DNA of 64,000 nt from Geobacteraceae bacterium GWC2_53_11 (GTDB lineage: Bacteria; Desulfobacterota; Desulfuromonadia; Geobacterales; Pseudopelobacteraceae), in contig MGZJ01000013.1 in NCBI GenBank assembly GCA_001802645.1, positions 4,812-68,811 of the forward strand, in the 5' to 3' direction. Positions 51,545 to 59,997 of this stretch are shown piece after piece. Both the position numbers and the translations under genes were made by a program. The notes below the pieces were generated by a model that ran no database searches, was not told where the DNA came from, and saw nothing but the letters and a program-made list of their open reading frames with translations. How positions within the stretch are numbered: the first letter of the stretch is position 1; every line of letters begins with the position of its first letter.

Positions 51545-52942
51545 ATGGCGACACGTATTGAAAAAGATTCCATGGGGGAGATGACGGTCCCCGCCGAGGC
51601 ATACTACGGAGCGCAAACAGCCCGGGCACTGCGCAATTTCCCGATCTCCGGCCTGAAGCCGCATCGCTCCTTTGTCTGGGCCACGGTGGTCATCAAGAGG
51701 TGCGCAGCCCGGGCCAACATGGGCACCGGCAGGCTGGCTGCCGAGGTCGGCAACGCCATCGTTGCTGCAGCCGACGAGGTGTTGGCCGGTGGACTTGCCG
51801 ATCAGTTCGTGGTCGATCCGTTTCAGGCGGGGGCGGGTACCTCGCATAACATGAACGCCAACGAGGTGCTGGCAAACCGGGCGTTGGAACTGTTGGGGCG
51901 CTCAAAGGGTGACTTTGCCACGCTTCACCCCAACGACCATGTCAATATGGCCCAGTCTACCAACGACGTCATTCCGACCGCGATCCGTCTTGCGTCGCTG
52001 GAAATGCTTGATCCGCTACTGGAACAACTTGAAACGCTTGAACTGGCCCTCGCCGCCAAGGCGAAGGAGTTTGACCATATCCTCAAATCGGGGCGCACCC
52101 ACCTGCAGGATGCCGTGCCGATCCGCATGGGGCAAGAGTTCGGAGCCTATGCCGCCGCCATCCGCAAGAACCGCGAGGGGCTGGAATCATGTATCCCGGC
52201 ATTGCTGGAGCTGGGGATCGGCGGCACCGCCGTCGGGACCGGCCTGAATGCCGAGCCGACCTACATCACGGCCATGGTCGAGGAGTTGACCGTTGCCACC
52301 GGTTTTCCGCTGGTTTCCAGCGCCGATCTGTTCGAGGCGATGCAGAACATGGACCCGTTTCTGGCGCTGTCGGCGGCGTTGCGCCGCACGGCGGTCAACC
52401 TCGGGCGTATCGCCAATGACCTGCGCCTGCTGGCTTCCGGTCCCCGTACCGGCTTCGACGAAATCAGGCTGCCAGCTATCCAGCCGGGCTCATCGATCAT
52501 GCCGGGCAAGATCAACCCATCCATGGCCGAGATGACCAACATGGTCTGCTTTCAGGTGATGGGATGCGATCAGGCGATACTGCTGGCCACCCAGGCAGGG
52601 CAGCTGGAGCTGAATGTCATGATGCCGCTGATCTCCTGGAACCTGACATTTTCCATGGAAATACTCAAGAATTGCGTGCAGAAATTCACCGAATACTGTA
52701 TAAAAGGGATAGAGGTCAATGAAACGCGTTGCCGCCGTTATCTGGATGACTCACTGGGTCTGGTGACGGTGCTGGCACCGTACATCGGCTACAATGCTTC
52801 GGCAGCCATAGCCAAGGAATCGGTCGCCAGCGGCAGGAGCATCCGGGAAATCGTACTGGAACAGAAGCTGATGGCGGAAGCGGAGTTGGACGAGATCATG
52901 CAGCCGGAACATCTGACCGAACCGGGCTTGCCAAAAAAGTAG
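51545..52942 (+). CDS. aspA: Aspartate ammonia-lyase
   Basis: A 465-residue fumarase/aspartase superfamily enzyme. Blocks include AYYGAQTARALRNF, GAGTSHNMNANEVLANRA, the SGRTHLQDAVPIRMGQEF loop and the signature GSSIMPGKINPSMAEM with the catalytic Ser. The N-terminal AYYGAQT and the GLKP segment favour aspartase over fumarase C, though the two are close. It interconverts aspartate with fumarate and ammonia. It follows the hydrolase gene after 20 bases with TTGAGGTG as RBS. Confidence 0.85.
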   Translation: MATRIEKDSMGEMTVPAEAYYGAQTARALRNFPISGLKPHRSFVWATVVIKRCAARANMGTGRLAAEVGNAIVAAADEVLAGGLADQFVVDPFQAGAGTSHNMNANEVLANRALELLGRSKGDFATLHPNDHVNMAQSTNDVIPTAIRLASLEMLDPLLEQLETLELALAAKAKEFDHILKSGRTHLQDAVPIRMGQEFGAYAAAIRKNREGLESCIPALLELGIGGTAVGTGLNAEPTYITAMVEELTVATGFPLVSSADLFEAMQNMDPFLALSAALRRTAVNLGRIANDLRLLASGPRTGFDEIRLPAIQPGSSIMPGKINPSMAEMTNMVCFQVMGCDQAILLATQAGQLELNVMMPLISWNLTFSMEILKNCVQKFTEYCIKGIEVNETRCRRYLDDSLGLVTVLAPYIGYNASAAIAKESVASGRSIREIVLEQKLMAEAELDEIMQPEHLTEPGLPKK

Positions 52943-52980
52943 TTTGTTGAGCAACACCACATACAAAGGAGAATGAACAG

Positions 52981-53202
52981 ATGAAAGAAGAAGTATTGAA
53001 GGTTCTTGAACAGGTACGTCCAGGTCTGCAGGCCGATGGCGGCGATGTGGAGCTGGTTGAAGTTACCGAAGACGGTATCGTCAAAGTGCGTCTGAAAGGC
53101 GCCTGCGGCAGCTGCCCGATGTCCACCATGACACTCAAGATGGGGATCGAGCGGGCGATGAAGGCTCAGATTCCGGGAGTTGTGGAAGTCGTTCAAGTCT
53201 GA
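52981..53202 (+). CDS. NifU C-terminal-domain-like Fe-S scaffold protein
   Basis: 73 residues, a single NifU-C/Nfu domain: [17 protein letters not shown], the cluster-ligating CGSCPM and a terminal [10 protein letters not shown]. Stand-alone Nfu proteins carry 4Fe-4S clusters to target enzymes, needed here for many ferredoxin-type proteins and formate dehydrogenases. RBS AAAGGAGAATGAACAG. It is followed by a clear terminator. Confidence 0.92.
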   Translation: MKEEVLKVLEQVRPGLQADGGDVELVEVTEDGIVKVRLKGACGSCPMSTMTLKMGIERAMKAQIPGVVEVVQV

Positions 53203-53226
53203 TCGGTACGTAACATAACAGCACTG

Positions 53227-53266
53227 ACGCCCCGCCGGATGATACCGGTCGGGGCGTTTTTGTTTT
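53227..53266 (+). terminator. Intrinsic terminator after the NifU-like gene
   Basis: ACGCCCCGCCGG pairs with CCGGTCGGGGCGT around ATGATA and is followed by TTTTTGTTTTG. It closes the hydrolase-aspA-nifU run. Confidence 0.92.
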
Positions 53267-53366
53267 GAGGACCGGTGCTGCCGCATCGTATGGTCATTTT
53301 TTCGGGAAGCGAGTATGATAATAACAGCACATAAGGAAATGTTTCTCGAAAAAGGGGGTGTATGTC

Positions 53367-53522
53367 ATGGCAGGTGAAAACGCAAAAGTCTGTGCGGTGA
53401 CCGACGCCAATCTGCTTGGTAAACTGACGGCAGAAGCCGAGTTCAGTTGTGCCAGATGCGGCGCCAAAGCCCACAACAAGTCAAGTGTCTGTGAACCGGT
53501 GCCGTTTGAGCCGGATCATTAA
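53367..53522 (+). CDS. 51-residue CxxC protein
   Basis: A small frame starting MAGENAKVCAVTDANLLG and carrying FSCARCGAKAH followed by a later Cys near the C-terminus (SSVCEPV). The CxxC plus further Cys/His suggests a small zinc ribbon. RBS AAAGGGGGTGTATGTC lies upstream. The gene is flanked by its own terminators on both sides, so it is a monocistronic unit. Codon use is like the neighbours. I do not know its function. Confidence 0.75.
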   Translation: MAGENAKVCAVTDANLLGKLTAEAEFSCARCGAKAHNKSSVCEPVPFEPDH

Positions 53523-53541
53523 TAATAGTAGTTTCTTAGGG

Positions 53542-53582
53542 GAAAGGGGGAGGGCTTTTTAAAGACCTCCCCCTTTTGTTGA
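53542..53582 (+). terminator. Intrinsic terminator after the 51-aa protein
   Basis: GGGGGAGGGCTTT pairs with AAAGACCTCCCCC and is followed by TTTTGTTG. It separates the small CxxC gene from the phosphatase gene. Confidence 0.88.
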
Positions 53583-53626
53583 CACGCTCTTCATCTGCTT
53601 CGCCGGAAGTGTTATGGAGAAATGAC

Positions 53627-54298
53627 ATGTCTTTGAGAACGTTCGTCATCGGCGACATTCATGGGTGCGCCGACACCCTGCGGCGACTGGTCGAGGAAAA
53701 GCTTCAGCCCTCTCCCGCTGATCGCATCTACCTGCTGGGAGACCTGATTGACCGGGGTCCCGACAGCAAGGGAGTACTCGACTTCATCTTCGAGCTCCGG
53801 AAGAGGGGGCTGACTGTTGAAAGTATTCGCGGCAACCACGAAGAAATGTTCCTTCATGCCGGTGACGATCCGGCGAACTTCGGACTCTGGGCTCTTAACG
53901 GCGGCCTTGCCACACTGGCGAGCTTCCGGGCGGAAAGCCCCCGCGACATTCTCCCGCGCTATCGTACCTTTCTTGAATTTCTGCCGCTCTACATCCTGCT
54001 GGACGAGTTCGTCCTTGTCCATGCCGGTCTCAATTTCGATCTGCCGGATCCTTTTCACGATACCGAAGCCATGCTCTGGACCCGCTCGCCGTTTGTCGAC
54101 CCGCTACGCATTGGCGGACGACGTCTGGTCTGCGGGCACACGACGATCACCCGCGAACAGCTCGAAGCGTCACTTGTCAGCGACAAGATCACGCTCGATA
54201 ACGGCTGCGTCTTTCCTGAGCGGCCCGGATTTGGCAACCTGGCGGCACTGGAACTCGCAAGCATGACACTCTTCCTGCAACCCAACCTTGACCTCTAA
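53627..54298 (+). CDS. Metallophosphoesterase (serine/threonine protein phosphatase-like)
   Basis: 223 residues with the PPP-family metal motifs GDIHGCADTL, GDLIDRGPDS and GNHEEMF, then HAGLNFD and CGHTT. This set fits bacterial PrpA/PrpB- or ApaH-like phosphatases. Whether it acts on phosphoproteins or dinucleotides is open. ATG 53627 has GGAGA upstream; the longer frame from 53576 overlaps the preceding terminator and is rejected. Confidence 0.9.
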   Translation: MSLRTFVIGDIHGCADTLRRLVEEKLQPSPADRIYLLGDLIDRGPDSKGVLDFIFELRKRGLTVESIRGNHEEMFLHAGDDPANFGLWALNGGLATLASFRAESPRDILPRYRTFLEFLPLYILLDEFVLVHAGLNFDLPDPFHDTEAMLWTRSPFVDPLRIGGRRLVCGHTTITREQLEASLVSDKITLDNGCVFPERPGFGNLAALELASMTLFLQPNLDL

Positions 54299-54305
54299 AC
54301 GTTAG

Positions 54306-54758
54306 TCAAAGCAGCATTATCCTCGCAGCAGAAAGATCCTTCGTGCTCGGCTCAACCGGAAGGCCGGCTTCGAGATAGGCATCAAATCCCCTGGTCAGGA
54401 TGTGAACATCGTTCCAGCCGAGTTTCTCCAGCGTTTGGGCAGTACGGACACTGTTTTCTTCGCCCGGACAATCGGACAGGACCACGATCGGTCGGTCATG
54501 GGGAATTTCCGCCAGGTGCTGTTCAACCGTATCAATTTCAAAACGGACCGCGCCGCGCACCTTGAACAGGCTCCAATCGTGTTTATGATTGTGACGAACC
54601 TCCACAAACTGCAGCGGGTCGCCATGTTTTATATGATCTTTCACCGCTTCGGCAGTGACACTGAATCCTTTCAGCATGTATATCGCCCCCTTTTTAACTG
54701 GTTGTAATCCGGGCAAAGCGCCCTTTTCCAACAGGTACATTATATCATAATCATCCAT
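54306..54758 (-). CDS. Rhodanese-like sulfurtransferase domain protein
   Basis: 150 residues. A rhodanese homology domain covers residues about 35-135 (FVEVRHNHKHDWSLFKVRGAVRF; the active-site Cys in VVLSDCPGEENSVRTA; GWNDVHILTRGFDAYLEAGLPVE). The N-terminal extension has no clear domain. Such proteins transfer sulfane sulfur. Convergent with the phosphatase gene, 8 bases away. Start at 54758 with CAGGAGTCGGGA. Confidence 0.88.
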   Translation of the reverse strand: MDDYDIMYLLEKGALPGLQPVKKGAIYMLKGFSVTAEAVKDHIKHGDPLQFVEVRHNHKHDWSLFKVRGAVRFEIDTVEQHLAEIPHDRPIVVLSDCPGEENSVRTAQTLEKLGWNDVHILTRGFDAYLEAGLPVEPSTKDLSAARIMLL

Positions 54759-55043
54759 TCCCGACTCCTGTTGATGGGCCCGGCTATCCGCAATAAACAT
54801 GTCACCTGCAACAAAACTTTACCCGCATGTCTCCCTGTCGCCTGAATCCTGTCCGGCCGCCATTCAAGGCTGCTAGGGTGCAAAAAAAGTTGCTTGGCAA
54901 GCAGATGTTTCCAGTCGTGGGTGTACTTGTATCATGCCGATATAATTAGTGGTTTAAGGTGCCGGCTTTGGCAGGATCTCTGCACCGCCGTAACCGATCT
55001 CACAAAGTTCACTACTTTCCGGACAGTAATATTTGGAACAGTT
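54759..55043. other. Gap between the rhodanese gene and actA
   Basis: 285 bases of divergent upstream region. TATAAT occurs at about 54.94 kb on the plus strand without a convincing -35, and an in-frame extension of actA to 54894 lacks an RBS. No other gene or repeat is visible. Confidence 0.4.
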
Positions 55044-55559
55044 ATGAAAAAAATATGGCTGATTATGGGGGGGGGCTGCGTTGGTGCTGTCATGTGCGGC
55101 GCTCTGGCGGCGCTGTACATCCTGCCGCTGGACTTCCGGGAACGCTCGCCGGTTCAGCCCATTGCCTTCAGTCACGTTGTGCATGCGGGAAATAATGCCA
55201 TTCCATGCCTTTACTGCCACCGCGCCGCCGACCAGTCGCGGTTGGCCGGAATACCGTCGGTAATGGAGTGCCGTGCCTGCCACCTCTATATTTCTCAAGA
55301 ATCTGCCGAAATCAAGAAGCTGATCGGCTACTGGGACATGAAAACGTCGATTCCCTGGGTCAGGGTCAACACCCTGCCGGACCACGTCTATTTCTCCCAC
55401 ATGATGCATATCCGCGCCGGAATCGACTGCTCCTCCTGTCACGGCCAGGTGGCAGGAATGGAGCGGATCAGCCGGACGGCCAGCCTCAAGATGGGGTGGT
55501 GCCTGGGGTGTCACCGGCAGCATAGGGCCAGTATCGATTGCTGGACTTGCCATATTTGA
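55044..55559 (+). CDS. actA: Pentaheme c-type cytochrome, ActA of alternative complex III
   Basis: 171 residues. An N-terminal anchor or signal helix (WLIMGGGCVGAVMCGALAALYI) is followed by five CxxCH heme motifs: CLYCH, CRACH, CSSCH, CLGCH and CWTCH. PIAFSHVVHAG and HVYFSHMMHI provide distal His ligands. A pentaheme subunit first in an operon with an NrfD-like and a DUF3341 protein is the ActA hallmark. ATG 55044 is preferred because the membrane helix starts there. A TATAAT occurs near 54.94 kb, but without a convincing -35. Confidence 0.92.
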   Translation: MKKIWLIMGGGCVGAVMCGALAALYILPLDFRERSPVQPIAFSHVVHAGNNAIPCLYCHRAADQSRLAGIPSVMECRACHLYISQESAEIKKLIGYWDMKTSIPWVRVNTLPDHVYFSHMMHIRAGIDCSSCHGQVAGMERISRTASLKMGWCLGCHRQHRASIDCWTCHI

Positions 55560-55566
55560 GGTCACT

Positions 55567-57750
55567 ATGAAACGGAGAACCTTTTTACAGCTCAGTGGAA
55601 TGACTGCCGCCAGCGCGCTTTTGGCCGGATGCCAGTCGAAAAACGAGAAGTTGATCCCGTACCTGATTCCGCCGGATGAAGGGGTGACCCCCGGTAAGGC
55701 AACGTATTACGCCAGTTCCTGTACCGCGTGTCCGGCCGGGTGCGGCATTGTGGTGCGCGTGTCGGAAGGGCGGGCCAAAAAGATCGAAGGCAACCCTGGA
55801 CATCCGGTTAACCGGGGCAGGCTCTGCGCCCGGGGACAGGCCATTGTGCAGGAACTCTACCATCCGGACCGGGTTGCACAGCCGCTCAAACGTGTCGGTC
55901 CGCGCGGTTCCGGGGGATTCCAAAAGATAACCTGGGCAGAGGCGCTTGGCCTGCTTACGGCCAACCTCAAGGAGCTGCAGCGGAACGGGCCCGACCGCCT
56001 GGCCATGATGACGCCGCAATTATCCGGTTCCCTCTCCGCTCTGGTTGACAGATTCATGCGTTCATATGGCTCTCCCCATCATCTTTCCTACGAACTGCTG
56101 GCTCCTGACTGGTTGCGCCGTGCTACCCGCACAAGTTTCGGGCAGCCCGGCCTTCCCTACTATGATCTGGCAGAAACCCGCTACCTGCTCAGTTTCGGCG
56201 CCGATTTCGTGGAGAGTCACCTCTCGCCGGTCCAGTACGGCAACGCCTTTGGTCGAATGCGTCAGGAACGGGATACGGTTCGCGGCCATTTTACCTATGT
56301 CGGTGGCCGCATGTCCCTGACCGCTGCTTCGGCCGATCGTTGGATGCCGGTCCGGCCCGGAAGCGAAGGAGCCCTGGCGCTCGGGATGGTACGGCTGATC
56401 CTGGCCGAAGCGCGCTACGACAAAGCAGCGCTGGCCGCGCACAACCTCAAAGCGGAACTCCTTCTTGACCATCTAAAGGGCTTTGATCTTGCGAAGGTGG
56501 CTGACTTGGCCGGCCTGTCAAAAGAATCTGTCGCCGAAGTTGCCCGGGAGTTCGCCACTACCCGCCCCTCCCTGGCCATGGCCGGAGAGGGGCTCGCCTT
56601 CCAGACGAACGGCCGGGAATCGGTTCGCGCCGTGCATCTGCTGAACCTTGTGACCGGCAACCTGAACCGTTCCGGCGGGGTTTACCCGGCCGGGGCATCG
56701 GACGGCCCGGAACATTCATTCGCCGAACTGCCGGCGTTGGTCGAAAAGATGCGTACCGGGGGGATCAAGCTGGCTCTGATCAAAGGCGACCTGCGGCACT
56801 CGATACCTCCTGCCACCGGTTTTCAGGAGGCTCTGGACAAGGTGCCCTTTATCGTCAGCTTTTCCACACTGCTGGATGATACCGCACTGCACGCCGACCT
56901 GATTCTGCCTGATCACGCCGCCCTGGAGAGTTGGGGTGATGTAATCCCCCGGGGCGGCCTGCGGCAAACGGTGTACGGGCTGATCCAGCCGGTGGTGACA
57001 CCGCTCCATGACACCCGCCAGTTCGGAGATGTCCTTTTGGCGGCAGCCTCGGAACTGGGGGGGGCAGTGTCAGAAGTATTGCCCTGGAAATCCTGCCGGG
57101 AGTTGGTCAGGGAAACCGCCGGCAGGCGGCTCGCCACCGCACGAGGCGGGGATTTTGAGACGCTGTGGGTCGAACTGCTCCGGCGGGGTGGAGGATTCGA
57201 CACGGGCACGGGACCAGGCACGACATATCGCTGGGTTGCCGCAGCCAAACTGCCCACCCCGGACCTCCCCGCGTTTGCCGGTGACGAAGTACAATTTCCG
57301 CTGCATCTGCAGCTGTTCTCCTCAACCGCCTTTCACGACGGCCGGGGTGCGCCACTTCCCTGGCTGCAGCAGTTACCGGACCCGATGAGTACGGTGGTAT
57401 GGGACAGTTGGATCGAGATCAATCCAAAAACAGCCGCAAGCCTGGGCATCAGCCAGGGAGACCTGGTGGAAGTAACTTCTCCACGGAGTACGCTGCGCCT
57501 GCCGGCGGTGCTCTATCCCGGCATTCGGCCCGACCTGGTGGCCATCCCGTTGGGGCAGGGACATAAGGGCGCAGGGCGTTATGCCAAAGACAGGGGGGTA
57601 AATCCCCTGGAGCTGCTGGTCCTGCCGGAGGGGAGTGAACAGGCCTGGAATGCGACAAGGGTCCGGGTGACCCGTATCTCCGGGAAAGGTGATCTGGTGA
57701 CGGCAGGGCATCCGCAGGGAAGCTACCGGAGCGACCTGATCGGAATATGA
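55567..57750 (+). CDS. ActB1: molybdopterin-oxidoreductase-like subunit of alternative complex III
   Basis: 727 residues. A Tat-like signal (MKRRTFLQLSGMTAASALLAGC) with a lipobox Cys is followed by a 4Fe-4S set (CTACPAGCGIVVRV...GRLCARG) and CISM-family domains (LILPDHAALESWGD; WIEINPKTAASLGISQGDLVEV). In characterised complex III homologues this subunit lacks the pyranopterin. I cannot tell from sequence whether that holds here. In many species it is fused with the ferredoxin part, which here is a separate gene downstream (57864), separated by a family B repeat. Confidence 0.88.
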   Translation: MKRRTFLQLSGMTAASALLAGCQSKNEKLIPYLIPPDEGVTPGKATYYASSCTACPAGCGIVVRVSEGRAKKIEGNPGHPVNRGRLCARGQAIVQELYHPDRVAQPLKRVGPRGSGGFQKITWAEALGLLTANLKELQRNGPDRLAMMTPQLSGSLSALVDRFMRSYGSPHHLSYELLAPDWLRRATRTSFGQPGLPYYDLAETRYLLSFGADFVESHLSPVQYGNAFGRMRQERDTVRGHFTYVGGRMSLTAASADRWMPVRPGSEGALALGMVRLILAEARYDKAALAAHNLKAELLLDHLKGFDLAKVADLAGLSKESVAEVAREFATTRPSLAMAGEGLAFQTNGRESVRAVHLLNLVTGNLNRSGGVYPAGASDGPEHSFAELPALVEKMRTGGIKLALIKGDLRHSIPPATGFQEALDKVPFIVSFSTLLDDTALHADLILPDHAALESWGDVIPRGGLRQTVYGLIQPVVTPLHDTRQFGDVLLAAASELGGAVSEVLPWKSCRELVRETAGRRLATARGGDFETLWVELLRRGGGFDTGTGPGTTYRWVAAAKLPTPDLPAFAGDEVQFPLHLQLFSSTAFHDGRGAPLPWLQQLPDPMSTVVWDSWIEINPKTAASLGISQGDLVEVTSPRSTLRLPAVLYPGIRPDLVAIPLGQGHKGAGRYAKDRGVNPLELLVLPEGSEQAWNATRVRVTRISGKGDLVTAGHPQGSYRSDLIGI

Positions 57751-57754
57751 TAGT

Positions 57755-57838
57755 AAACCAACCTCCCTAGCCCCCCTTATCAGGGGGGGACTAAAAGCTC
57801 CTCCCCTGACAAGGGGAGGCGGGGGAGGGTTAGGTTTG
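57755..57838. repeat. Family B palindromic repeat, copy 6, between actB1 and actB2
   Basis: The left arm AACCAACCTCCCTAGCCCCC and a right arm ending GGCGGGGGAGGGTTAGGTTT flank two inner hairpins (CTTATCAGGGGGG-type and CTCCCCTGACAAGGGGAG). It lies exactly at the join where the one-piece ActB gene of other species continues. Confidence 0.75.
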
Positions 57839-57863
57839 AGGTTGCTGTAAAGGAATATAAACC

Positions 57864-58577
57864 ATGGAAAAACTGACCAGTCCGTACAAATGGGGAATGG
57901 TGATCGACCTGGACCGCTGCACCGGTTGCGGCGCCTGCGTGGTCGCCTGTCAGGCCGAAAACAACGTGGGAATCTGCGATAAAAAGGAGATCTCCGAGGG
58001 GCGAGGGATGCATTGGCTGCGCATCGAACGCTACTGGGTTGGGGAGTACCCCGACGTCCGGGTGCGCTTCCTGCCGGTCATGTGCCAGCACTGTCAGGAT
58101 GCCCCCTGCGAGCCGGTCTGCCCGGTTTACGCCAGCTATCACAACCCGGACGGCCTGAACGGCCAGGTCTACAACCGCTGCGTTGGCACCCGCTACTGCG
58201 GAAACAACTGCCCCTATGCGGTGCGGGTCTTCAACTTTTACCAGCATGAGTGGCCGAAACCGCTGGACAGCCAGCTCTCACCCGACATCACGGTCCGCTC
58301 CCGGGGGGTAATGGAAAAATGTACCTTCTGCATCCAGCGCATCCGCCGTGCCAAGGAGGAGGCCAAGGAGGAAGGAAGGCAGGTGCGCGACGGCGAGGTG
58401 CAGCCGGCCTGCGCCCAGACCTGCCCGAGCGAGGCAATGGTGTTCGGCAACCTGGCCGATCCGCGCAGCCGGGTCAGCATCCTCTCCCGCAGTCCGCGCC
58501 GGTTCCAACTGCTGGAGCATCTGGGGACGCATCCTTCGGTTTTTTACCTCAAGGGAGGAGGACGCGAACATGTCTGA
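57864..58577 (+). CDS. ActB2: four-cluster ferredoxin subunit of alternative complex III
   Basis: 237 residues. The four cysteine groups are CTGCGACVVAC, CQHCQDAPCEPVC, CVGTRYCGNNCPY (the PsrB/ActB form of the third group) and CTFCIQRI...CAQTC. It relays electrons from the membrane subunit. It overlaps actC by 8 bases. The first Met at 57864 follows AAAGGAATATAAACC, downstream of the repeat. Confidence 0.9.
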   Translation: MEKLTSPYKWGMVIDLDRCTGCGACVVACQAENNVGICDKKEISEGRGMHWLRIERYWVGEYPDVRVRFLPVMCQHCQDAPCEPVCPVYASYHNPDGLNGQVYNRCVGTRYCGNNCPYAVRVFNFYQHEWPKPLDSQLSPDITVRSRGVMEKCTFCIQRIRRAKEEAKEEGRQVRDGEVQPACAQTCPSEAMVFGNLADPRSRVSILSRSPRRFQLLEHLGTHPSVFYLKGGGREHV

Positions 58578-59997
58578 GAGGCAGTTGGAAGAGTTACGGG
58601 AGTTCAGAGAGTTCAGAGAGTCTGAAGAAACTCCAAAAACTCCAGGAACTCTACAAACTCAAAAAATCAACGACGATCTGCTCTCCTCCCTGCGCCCGCC
58701 GACCCTGCGCTGGTATGTCCTGGCGCTTTGCCTTGGTGCCGTGGTGGCTTGGGGGTTGGCGGCCTTCACTTGGCAGATGACCCACGGCATGTATGTGACC
58801 GGCAAGAACCGCCCGGTCATGTGGGGTTTCTACATCACCGGCTTTGTCTTCTGGGTCGGCCTGTCCCACTCCGGCACCATGGTTTCCTCGATCCTGCGTC
58901 TCTCCCAAGCCAACTGGCGTCGGCCGATCCTGCGCGCCGCCGAGGCCATGACGGTCTTCTGCATCACTGTGGCCGGCATGTTTCCGTTAATCCACCTGGG
59001 GCGCAACTGGACTTTCTTCTACATGATACCGTATCCCAACCAGCGCGGGCTCTGGCCAAACTTCCGTTCGGCGCTGCTCTGGGACATGACCGCCATCACG
59101 GCCTACATCATCGGCAGCAGCCTGTTTCTCTACCTGGGGCTGCTCCCTGACCTGGCCGTGGCCCGCGACCGCTCCAAGGGGTGGCAGCACAAGGTGTATG
59201 CCGTCCTGGCCATGGGGTGGCGCGGCACGGCACACGAGTGGTCGGTGTACCGCAAGGCCTCTACCCTGATGGCCGCCCTGATCATCCCGGTGGCGGTCTC
59301 GGTGCACTCCATCGTGGCGTGGGACTTTGCCGTAACCGTGGTGCCCGGTTGGCACAGCACCATCTTTCCCCCCTACTTCGTGATCGGCGCCATCCTCTCA
59401 GGCGTGGCGGCGGTGATCACGCTCATGATCGTCATTCGTAAGGCTTTTCATCTGGAGGAGTATCTGACGCCGCTGCACTTCGACAACATGGGCAAACTGC
59501 TGCTGGTGATCTCGCTGCTCTGGTCCTACGCTTACTTCGTCGAGGTCCAGACCACCTGGTACGCCCATGAGCCGATCGAGTGGGAGGTCTTCAGTTTCAT
59601 GTCTCAGCGCTACACCCCCCAGCTGCTGATCATGCTGGCCGGAAACACACTGCTGCCGATCTTCTGCATGTGCTTCAAGAGGCTCAGGCGTTCCATCGGA
59701 ACCATGCTGGTGGTGTCGCTCATGGTTAACGTGGCCATGTTCATCGAACGCTTCCTCATCATCGTACCGTCCCTGTCCCACAAGAACATGCCCTTTGCCT
59801 GGGGTAGCTACTCGTCCTCGTGGGTGGAGATTTCGGTGAATCTGGCCGCCCTGGCCGGTTTTGCCCTGCTCTTCACCGTCTTCGCCAAGTTCTTTCCGAT
59901 CGTGGCGGTCACCGACGTACGCGAGCTGGAGGCCCGCCGGGCCGAGGTAAGCATGGGGCGCGCCAAGGTGCCGTCTATTGCCGGGGAGGAGGACTGA
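58570..59997 (+). CDS. actC: ActC: NrfD-like quinol-reactive membrane subunit of alternative complex III
   Basis: 475 residues. Residues 6-32 (EELREFREFRESEE and the following TPKTPGTLQTQK) are low-complexity and come from a repeat in the DNA. The membrane part begins near residue 48 (RWYVLALCLGAVVAWGLAAFTW) and has about ten helices. Typical ActC features include FWVGLSHSGTMVSSILRL and SVHSIVAWDFA. It would bind menaquinol. RBS AAGGGAGGAGGACGC. Start overlaps actB2. Confidence 0.92.
   Translation: MSERQLEELREFREFRESEETPKTPGTLQTQKINDDLLSSLRPPTLRWYVLALCLGAVVAWGLAAFTWQMTHGMYVTGKNRPVMWGFYITGFVFWVGLSHSGTMVSSILRLSQANWRRPILRAAEAMTVFCITVAGMFPLIHLGRNWTFFYMIPYPNQRGLWPNFRSALLWDMTAITAYIIGSSLFLYLGLLPDLAVARDRSKGWQHKVYAVLAMGWRGTAHEWSVYRKASTLMAALIIPVAVSVHSIVAWDFAVTVVPGWHSTIFPPYFVIGAILSGVAAVITLMIVIRKAFHLEEYLTPLHFDNMGKLLLVISLLWSYAYFVEVQTTWYAHEPIEWEVFSFMSQRYTPQLLIMLAGNTLLPIFCMCFKRLRRSIGTMLVVSLMVNVAMFIERFLIIVPSLSHKNMPFAWGSYSSSWVEISVNLAALAGFALLFTVFAKFFPIVAVTDVRELEARRAEVSMGRAKVPSIAGEED
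58585..58665. repeat. Inverted repeat, family E (GAGTTCAGAG type), inside actC
   Basis: GGGAGTTCAGAGAGTTCAGA on the left faces AACTCCAAAAACTCCAGGAA on the right, and it stays in frame within actC codons about 6-32. Tandem short copies (AGTTCAGAG twice) are seen in the left arm. A single copy in this window; family status is inferred from its resemblance to the other dispersed palindromes. Confidence 0.55.

Noticed and set aside
54920-54950. Sigma-70 promoter with TATAAT before actA
   Set aside because: The -10 is perfect, but no acceptable -35 occurs at 16-18 bases.
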